A stretch of 64,000 nucleotides of DNA from Trichomonas vaginalis G3 (taxonomy: Eukaryota > Parabasalia > Trichomonadida > Trichomonadidae): assembly GCF_026262505.1 (NCBI RefSeq), contig NC_067204.1, positions 13,286,522 through 13,350,521 of the forward strand, in the 5' to 3' direction. Each line of letters begins with the position of its first letter. Position 1 is the stretch's first letter. The notes beneath the pieces are model-generated. The model was not told the DNA's origin. It made no database searches and saw nothing but the letters and a program-made list of their open reading frames with translations. Made by a program: the position numbers and the translations under genes. Shown piece after piece: positions 58,780 to 64,000 of this stretch.

Positions 58780-60929
58780 TTATTTCATGCAATGTTTTAT
58801 TTCTGTGCCGTCTTCAAGTATGCCCCAGTACTTACGCTTGGAGAGGACATGAACTTCGGTGAAAATTTTGTCCAATTTGAATTGACCCATCTTTTCACCG
58901 ACCATTCCCATTTCAATGAGTTTGTTATAGCCTTCTTCGTTCGTCATGAGCGCATCGATGTTCTCATAGTAAACCTTCACTTTGGATTTAACTTCGGAGA
59001 AGAATTTGTTGTAGTTGTCAAGGACTGCCTTTGCGAACTGAGGGTAAGACCAATGTTCGACAATAGGTTTTACTGTGGTTACTAAGCCACCTTGACCTTG
59101 AGTAAATTCGTATTTCAAAACAAAAGGGGAGAACCTTTCAACAAAGTTGTCGACCTTCTCATAGTGTTTACTCTTCATCTTTTGAGGTTTCTTAATGGAA
59201 TATCCCCATGTCGAATTCATAAGCAATTTGAGTGTCATTGCAAGTTTGGGGTTTGAAGCTTTCCTAATATCATACAGTTGTTGTATGACTTTTTCCAACT
59301 GTATAGTTCCTTCCTGGGAACTCACCGTCTTCGTTTGGAATTCCAGTTGGGATATATTGGACGAACCTCATGTACGCAGCGTTAAGGTCGACATAGTATA
59401 TCTTTTTCATCTGAGTCGAACTTGTCGCAACCAATGGGTCCAGTTCGTGGAAATTCAAGTGAGTCTCTTATCTTCTGAGAAACTTCGCCTGCTATCTCAT
59501 AAACATCGTCGAAGCAACCTGTTTCATATAAAACCTTCTGACCTAACTCAGATGCTCTCAATACAATTTGACGTCAATTGGATGTCTCAATGGAAGTTTG
59601 TTTATGCATCTTGAAGTTCTTGCAACCTCATTGGAAGTTCTTCTGGTTCAGGTTGGTATCCGAACAATCCAACTCCTTTTGGAACTGTGTACTTCTTTTG
59701 TGCTAGAACTTTGTCTGGAACAACTTTTGGTCTTGCTAACAATGAAAAGTTTGTTTCGTCTTTTGGTACAAAAGTTTCTGTCAGCTTGTCATCTGGAATT
59801 GGTTCAACAAACCTTTCTCGAAAAGAATGTTTTACAGCTCTGACAATGTTGCACTTGCCTTTTCCGAACAATGGGTTTGTAAGACTTTCGTTCAACATGA
59901 AGTGGTTGTGGACAATTACAATCTTCAACCATGGTAAGTCTTTGTCAACAACATAGTCGTCATGTGAAGAACCTTTAGCTGTAGGTATGTTGACTCGGAT
60001 ATTGACATTTGCCAACGTGCAACTTTTGCCAATTGACCTCTGAGAATGTACCTTGTCTTACACATGACTCAAGATACTTCATCTTCTCATCTGTAACAAG
60101 ACCAGAGTTCCTGAGACATGTAAGAATACAAGGTTCATTGACAATTGTTTCAATTGAATTGTAAATTCCATACCTTGTCAAGTCAATGTCAGACTTATTT
60201 ATGAACGGGAAGTATCCAGCATGTTGTCTGACTGCTTGAGGGTTAGGTTGGTACCATTCAAATTTTACACTTGCAATTCCTTCAATTGCATTCAAAATGT
60301 CTGAGTCGGAGTCAACCATTTGTTCTCTCTTTGTAGTCTTGAAAGCGTCAAGAAGCATTGCAGCTGTTGTGACATTGCCATGTGCAATAGTATATGACCG
60401 TCCAAATCTGTTACGGTTAGTCTGAGATTGTATCCTTTCTTATTTCCGTCTTGTATGGCAGCAAGTACTCCCATGAAGCCTTCTTTGTTCTTTCCTTCGT
60501 CAAGTTTACTGTAAAGGTTCGACCAGATGTAATTTGACTTCTAACTTCACGGTACTTTTCATATGCATATCTTGTTCTTTCCATGGGAGCATGTTTGTCT
60601 TCACCTTTTCCTTTTTTCCTTCTCAAAGGATGCAATTGTTCGTCGTGTTTCCAGTAGAATCTGGCAAAGCCGTCGTGTCCTTCAACTTGAGGTTCAGAAA
60701 CATCGAAAGGCATGTCCATAAGACGTTCTTCTTCTAACCTCTCTAGTCTGTTTGGATAATTGGCGCGCGCTGTTTCCAAGTCCATTTCATAGCGAAGACC
60801 AGACAGTTTGTCATAGACTTTTATGGGTCTTCCCTTCCTATATTTAAAATTCTTCGAAACTTTCCAACCATATCTTTCTAACTCTGCTTTTATTCTAGCA
60901 GACTTTCTATCCATTCTATATGGGGGCAT
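58780..60929 (-). pseudogene. Protein-primed DNA polymerase B, multiply frameshifted
   Basis: From 60929 the first frame reads MPPYRMDRKSARIKAELERY to 60417. Later frames carry GRSYTIAHGNVTTAAMLLDA (about 60400-60340), the palm motif A KIYYVDLNAAYMRF (59270-59458), motif B KLLMNSTWGYSIKKP and a motif C-like YYENIDALMTNEEG (59325-58780). At least five frame changes occur. Intact, it would have over 700 residues and copy the element from its ends using a protein primer. The motif C has ID where YxDTD is usual, so catalysis would be doubtful even without the shifts. Confidence 0.85.
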
Positions 60930-60959
60930 TTTTATAAAAATAAAAAAATGTTTTTTTTC

Positions 60960-61523
60960 TTTACTTTACGTAACCACCGGCTGCCATAAGTCTTTGACGC
61001 CAACCCATACCAGCTAATGAAGGTTGACTAACCTTTGTTTTGGTTTATCTTCAGTTTTGGCTTCCCTTCTTCTATCGGTTTTTCGTCACTTTTCGGTTCC
61101 TCTGACTTTACCTCACTTGCAGGTATGGTTGTGTCGTCAACATCTTCATAAATATCATATGCATTTGTTTTTGTTTTCCTTTCAACTTTTTGTGTTTGTT
61201 GTAAAGTTTAGAATATTTCGACTCTAAGTCAATGAGATGTTCTATAATGAACTGTTGGTCAGTGAAGTAAACTTTTCCATCTGTTGTCTCGAAAGCTCCT
61301 TCAGACTTCAATATTTTATTTGTGAGAGTCTGTTTCTTTTTGAGATACTAGCCGTTCCATTTCTATGAAAAGTGACTTTGTAGTTAGGGTTTGTATTTCC
61401 AGACCTGGCACTTTCTATTATTGAATTTTTCTCTTCATCTGTAAGTTCTTTGACAGGTTTTGACAATGGTTCTGAACTTTTTGTTTGTGGTGTCAAATCT
61501 ACCGTTTCAACTTCTTCGGTCAT
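60960..61523 (-). pseudogene. Charged Maverick protein, several frameshifts
   Basis: Frames in order: MTEEVETVDLTPQTKSSEPL (61523-61308), then KSEGAFETTDGKVYFTDQQF (61311-61108), then EDVDDTTIPASEVKSEEPKS ending in KLKINQNKG, then LVNPSLAGMGWRQRLMAAGG to a stop near 60966. About 185 residues if joined. Charged and Pro-rich; no family recognised. Upstream, TTTTTTACTGAGATGAAATG is shared with the next minus-strand gene. Confidence 0.6.
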
Positions 61524-61540
61524 TTCATCTCAGTAAAAAA
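61521..61540 (-). promoter_or_regulatory. Shared upstream box, copy A
   Basis: TTTTTTACTGAGATGAAATG ends at the start codon of the gene at 61523; an identical box stands at the next gene. Confidence 0.6.
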
Positions 61541-61542
61541 TT

Positions 61543-61698
61543 TTAGTTTGGTTTGTTTTCAACTGGTTGTTTAGGTTTTTTAAGTCGGTCTAAAACTTCT
61601 TGAGGTATAGGAAGAACTTGACAAACACGTGGTTGTGTAACTGCTGGAAGCCGACAAATCCATCTTGAGCCCATTTGTCTCAATGCTGTATTGTTCAT
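61543..61698 (-). CDS. Small Maverick protein, 51 aa
   Basis: Starts MNNTALRQMGSRWICRLPAV, ends KKPKQPVENKPN. Arg/Pro-rich with two Cys. Start placed at the end of the shared box TTTTTTACTGAGATGAAATG. Function unknown; perhaps a small virion protein given its place next to the hydrophobic gene. Confidence 0.6.
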   Translation of the reverse strand: MNNTALRQMGSRWICRLPAVTQPRVCQVLPIPQEVLDRLKKPKQPVENKPN

Positions 61699-61715
61699 TT
61701 CATCTCAGTAAAAAA
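61696..61715 (-). promoter_or_regulatory. Shared upstream box, copy B
   Basis: Same TTTTTTACTGAGATGAAATG as at 61521-61540, here ending at the start of the 51-residue gene. Confidence 0.6.
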
Positions 61716-62118
61716 ATTTACATTCCCACGTTTGAGGCGGTTGCGGTTGGTTGTTGTTTACCCACTGTTGTGCATGGTTATATCCTCTGTTAAAGAATCT
61801 TTCACCTTGGTCCATGTAGTGCCCTGCTTGGTTATAGTAGTCATTTGCTTTGTTATAGTAGTTTCCTGCTTGTCTTCCTACATTGTCCATCCATCCTTGA
61901 ACTTTTCCTCTTGTTTCAGGATTTGGAATAAGATTTGCTGCATCTCGTGCTACATCCCAACCTTTCTGTACAGTTTGTATAATAGGTTGTGCTTTCTCTT
62001 TAAGTATACCTAATGTACTCAAAATCTTCCTTCCAATTCCAAATGCACCTCTGGCTATTGTTCCCACTGCGGGCAAAAATCTGGATGCAACTCCTGCTAA
62101 TGCGCCAAATAAACCCAT
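61705..62118 (-). CDS. Hydrophobic/amphipathic Maverick protein, 137 aa
   Basis: The N-terminal 45 residues (GLFGALAGVASRFLPAVGTI, then GAFGIGRKILSTLGIL) make an amphipathic, membrane-active type of helix, like the lytic peptide of small virion proteins such as adenovirus pVI. The rest is rich in Asn, Gln, Tyr and Gly. It could help the particle cross membranes. This is by composition; no homology is established. It is divergent from the integrase with 17 bases between starts. Confidence 0.7.
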   Translation of the reverse strand: MGLFGALAGVASRFLPAVGTIARGAFGIGRKILSTLGILKEKAQPIIQTVQKGWDVARDAANLIPNPETRGKVQGWMDNVGRQAGNYYNKANDYYNQAGHYMDQGERFFNRGYNHAQQWVNNNQPQPPQTWECKFFY

Positions 62119-62135
62119 TTCTTATAGGGTAAAAA

Positions 62136-63099
62136 ATGACGAATCCAAACAAGGACCCCTATGTTTCTAAGGCAACAAAGAAAGCACTCATGATAAAAAT
62201 CTTTAGTTCAACACCAAATGCTTGGTTTATGGATATCTTGGAAAACATTCCGAGGTATAGAGAAGATGGACCACCATACTGGCTAATATTTGTCGGTCAA
62301 AACACAAGATACTGTGAAGCCATACCATTACAGTCCAAAAAATATTTTAGATGTGAAAACTGCTTTGACAATATTTGTTGACAAATACCATCCAACAAAA
62401 CTGACATCTGACTGTGAACGTTCTTTCAAATCAGACGATATTAAAAACTATCTGCGTTCAAAAAATGTAAACCAATATTTCATTGTCGACCAAAACCATT
62501 CTGCTCTTGGTGTCATTGACAGTTGTATAAAAATCTTAAGAGACTTAAATCAACCACAAGTGGTGAGGTAGATGAAATGTCATATGACGACAAATATAGA
62601 CACTTCTCCATGGCAAAGATGAGACAAGTTTTAAATATTTACAATAGCCGTAAACAAAAAGGTTTGGGAAACCACTCCCCCGAAGAAATGAAAAACAACC
62701 CCGACTTAGAGAAAGACTATATATTTAATAGTTTAGTCAAAAGAGACAAACAAGAAAGAATGCCAGGCTTCAAACTTAAGAAAGGTGACAAAGTAAAAAT
62801 AGAAATACCTAAACGCGACCCATATGAAAATACTATTGACTATGACAACAATGGGAACTCGACAGGTACTCGCATTCGTGTTCGTAAAATAGAAGAAAGT
62901 ATACAAGAGAATATTATGAAGTTTTAGGCAAACATGGCAAAATGTACACACTGCAAGCAGAAGATAAAACTACTATTGTCAGACCTCGTTTCAAACTTGT
63001 CAAGTTTCAAAGTTAGGTGGTATACTTTCAAAGACAGTTCCTAACAAATATAAGACAACTCCTGACGAATATGCTAAAGAAGTTGAAAATGACGACTAA
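62136..63099 (+). pseudogene. Retroviral-type integrase (rve), frameshifted
   Basis: Frame 1 (62136-62381) has WFMDILENIPRY with the first catalytic Asp and YWLIFVGQNTRYCEAIPLQS. Frame 2 (through 62571) has TALTIFVDKYHPTKLTSDCE with the second Asp, then NHSALGVIDSCIKILRDL. Frame 3 (62523-62927) and a fourth (KMYTLQAEDKTTIVRPRFKL, to 63016) give the C-terminal DNA-binding part; a further shift may extend to 63099. One extra A in the run at about 62337-62342 would join frames 1 and 2. The N-terminal zinc region usual in this family is not seen. Polinton integrases insert the element with a 5-6 bp target duplication. Confidence 0.88.
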
Positions 63100-63990
63100 G
63101 CATTTCTATACCATGCGTAAACTGTCATGTAAGGTGGCATGTAGTCTTTACTCTGTCCCGTTGTTTGCGTATACCCTGAAACGCGATGTGTATGGCTTCC
63201 TCCTACCTCAGTGTTACTCCAGTAACAATTTATAGCAAACTTAACGTCCTCTTTAACATCATATCCTTTACCTTTTGTCATTCCTGACCAATCCCAAAAT
63301 CTATGACTATGCAAACCTGCTTCAGATGTACTTAAATTTATGTAGTGACTGTGCGCAGGTAAATTTGCACCTGAAATCGTTTTACTTCCACCTGTTTCCT
63401 TTGAAGAGTTTGCACAATACAAAAACCTGTCGACTATTTGAGTCCAAGTTCCAAAACCAAGTACTACTTCTGGTCTGGTAGAGTTCATTGACGTATAAAT
63501 AGAGCCTATAGGATATAGTGTTTGAAGTATTTCTGTCTTTAACGTTTGAAGCTCTGTTTTGTCAGCTTTTTTATCTAACTCTCATCGTTAACATATGTTT
63601 TGTCAGCTTTTTTATCTAACTCATCGTTAACATATGTTTTGTCAGCTTTTTTATCATATAAATCTTGAGCAGTGAATTTAACTTTGTTTTCATCCTCCAT
63701 GACATAGACATTTCTACATTTAATGTCTTTCATCGTTGTTATGTCATCCTCCGATGTTAAACCTTGTGGAAAGTTAGGAGGTTTCCAATTTAATACATCC
63801 CACCAGTTCCATCAGGTTCTTCAACCGTTCCTGCAATATTTTCTATACCAACAGTTGCGAAGAAATCGTGTGTATGTCCAACGTCACTTTTCCTGTTTAA
63901 GGTTTCTTGTAAGTTTGTAATATTTGCAATGGTATGTGTATGAGTCTTTTTAGAATATTCTTTGTCAGCTCTTGTCACTTCACTTGACAT
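63096..63990 (-). pseudogene. Phage tail-fibre/collar-like protein, frameshifted
   Basis: N-terminal frame (63990-63790): THTHTIANITNLQETLNRKS and SDVGHTHDF, as in phage tail fibres. Middle, another frame: WDVLNWKPPNFPQGLTSEDD, then repeats of KADKTYVNDELDK. C-terminal frame (63488-63096): FGTWTQIVDRFLYCANS, NLPAHSHYI, GSHTHRVSG and the end MPPYMTVYAWYRNA, typical of the T4 gp12/tail-collar receptor-binding domain. At least two shifts break it (near 63800 and in the repeat at 63580). About 298 residues when joined. A phage-type attachment fibre in a eukaryotic Polinton is unexpected. Confidence 0.8.
63557..63660 (-). repeat. 39-bp in-gene repeats of the fibre gene
   Basis: Three units with GTCAGCTTTTTTATC at 63561, 63602 and 63641; spacing 41 then 39 bases. 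Each encodes a 13-residue KADKTYVNDELDK-type stretch. The first unit has two extra bases (CT), which breaks the frame. Confidence 0.8.
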
Positions 63991-64000
63991 TTTATTGTCA

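Larger units (their letters stand above)
42527..64000. mobile_element. Maverick/Polinton (left end; right end beyond window)
   Basis: The tip AGTGGGGCTTCC is followed by a 6-bp stem, then about 600 bases of repeat-rich terminal sequence. Inside are the hallmark Polinton genes: probable capsid protein, FtsK/A32-type ATPase, protein-primed DNA polymerase B and retroviral-type integrase. Length visible is 21.5 kb. Polymerase and integrase are broken by frameshifts, so this copy is probably unable to move on its own, whereas capsid candidate and ATPase are intact. No cysteine protease, usual in Polintons, was recognised. Confidence 0.9.

Noticed and set aside
58547..58792. Minus-strand frame of 81 codons
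   Set aside because: Overlaps the better supported 87-residue gene and the 35-residue gene, with less natural composition.

Overview
The window is AT-rich, intron-poor eukaryotic DNA that most likely comes from Trichomonas vaginalis. The reasons are a Tvmar1-type mariner, a 388-residue legumain of the TvLEGU type, a large Maverick/Polinton, a remnant of the trichomonad DUF3447/ankyrin family, and start codons placed a few bases behind TCACTTTT/TCATTTTT initiator elements. No other genome was available for comparison.

Layout. Positions 1-27 look like the tip of a second Maverick lying to the left. A poly(T) tract and a perfect 347-bp palindromic MITE follow (61-407). Positions 1403-38738 are ordinary single-exon host genes on both strands: a HEAT-repeat giant (HEATR5/Laa1-like), a glycine-rich surface protein split by a mariner, a GRAM/VASt-like membrane protein, a LisH-like acidic protein, a PH protein, a tubulin-tyrosine-ligase-like enzyme, ribosomal protein eS25, a Ser/Thr kinase, an importin-alpha-like protein, ATG9, two large surface-type membrane proteins, tRNA-Leu(AAG), an IQCH-like protein, a SANT/Myb-like protein, a secreted FKBP, a DENN protein, a UIM-like small protein, an LRR plus ADP-ribosylglycohydrolase gene with a frameshift, a legumain, a multi-pass membrane protein and an FHA protein. 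Positions 38739-42470 have no genes but contain a 966-bp foldback element with perfect 336-bp arms.

From 42527 to the window end lies a Maverick/Polinton (more than 21 kb, right end not in the window). Its left block (43162-49744, mainly + strand) carries structural genes, including a probable double-jelly-roll capsid protein, several joined by ATGA stop/start overlaps. A D5/SF3-type helicase (broken), an HNH protein, and an intact FtsK/A32-type packaging ATPase follow. A more GC-rich cargo-like block (54.8-58.8 kb) uses host-like initiators and holds small unknown genes, a Pro/Gln-rich protein, a 21-bp tandem repeat array and a second HNH protein. The right part carries protein-primed DNA polymerase B (broken into several frames), a small hydrophobic virion-like protein, a retroviral-type integrase (broken) and, unexpectedly, a phage tail-fibre/collar-like protein (broken). 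Most breaks are single-base shifts, and those reconstructed exactly fit loss of one base, often in an A-run, so either deletion-biased decay or sequencing error is possible.

The most unusual signals are the two Maverick tips, which share a 12-base end followed by a 6-bp hairpin that is kept in structure but not in sequence; five copies of a palindrome-centred 60-bp repeat placed at gene-block boundaries; and the phage-like tail-fibre gene.
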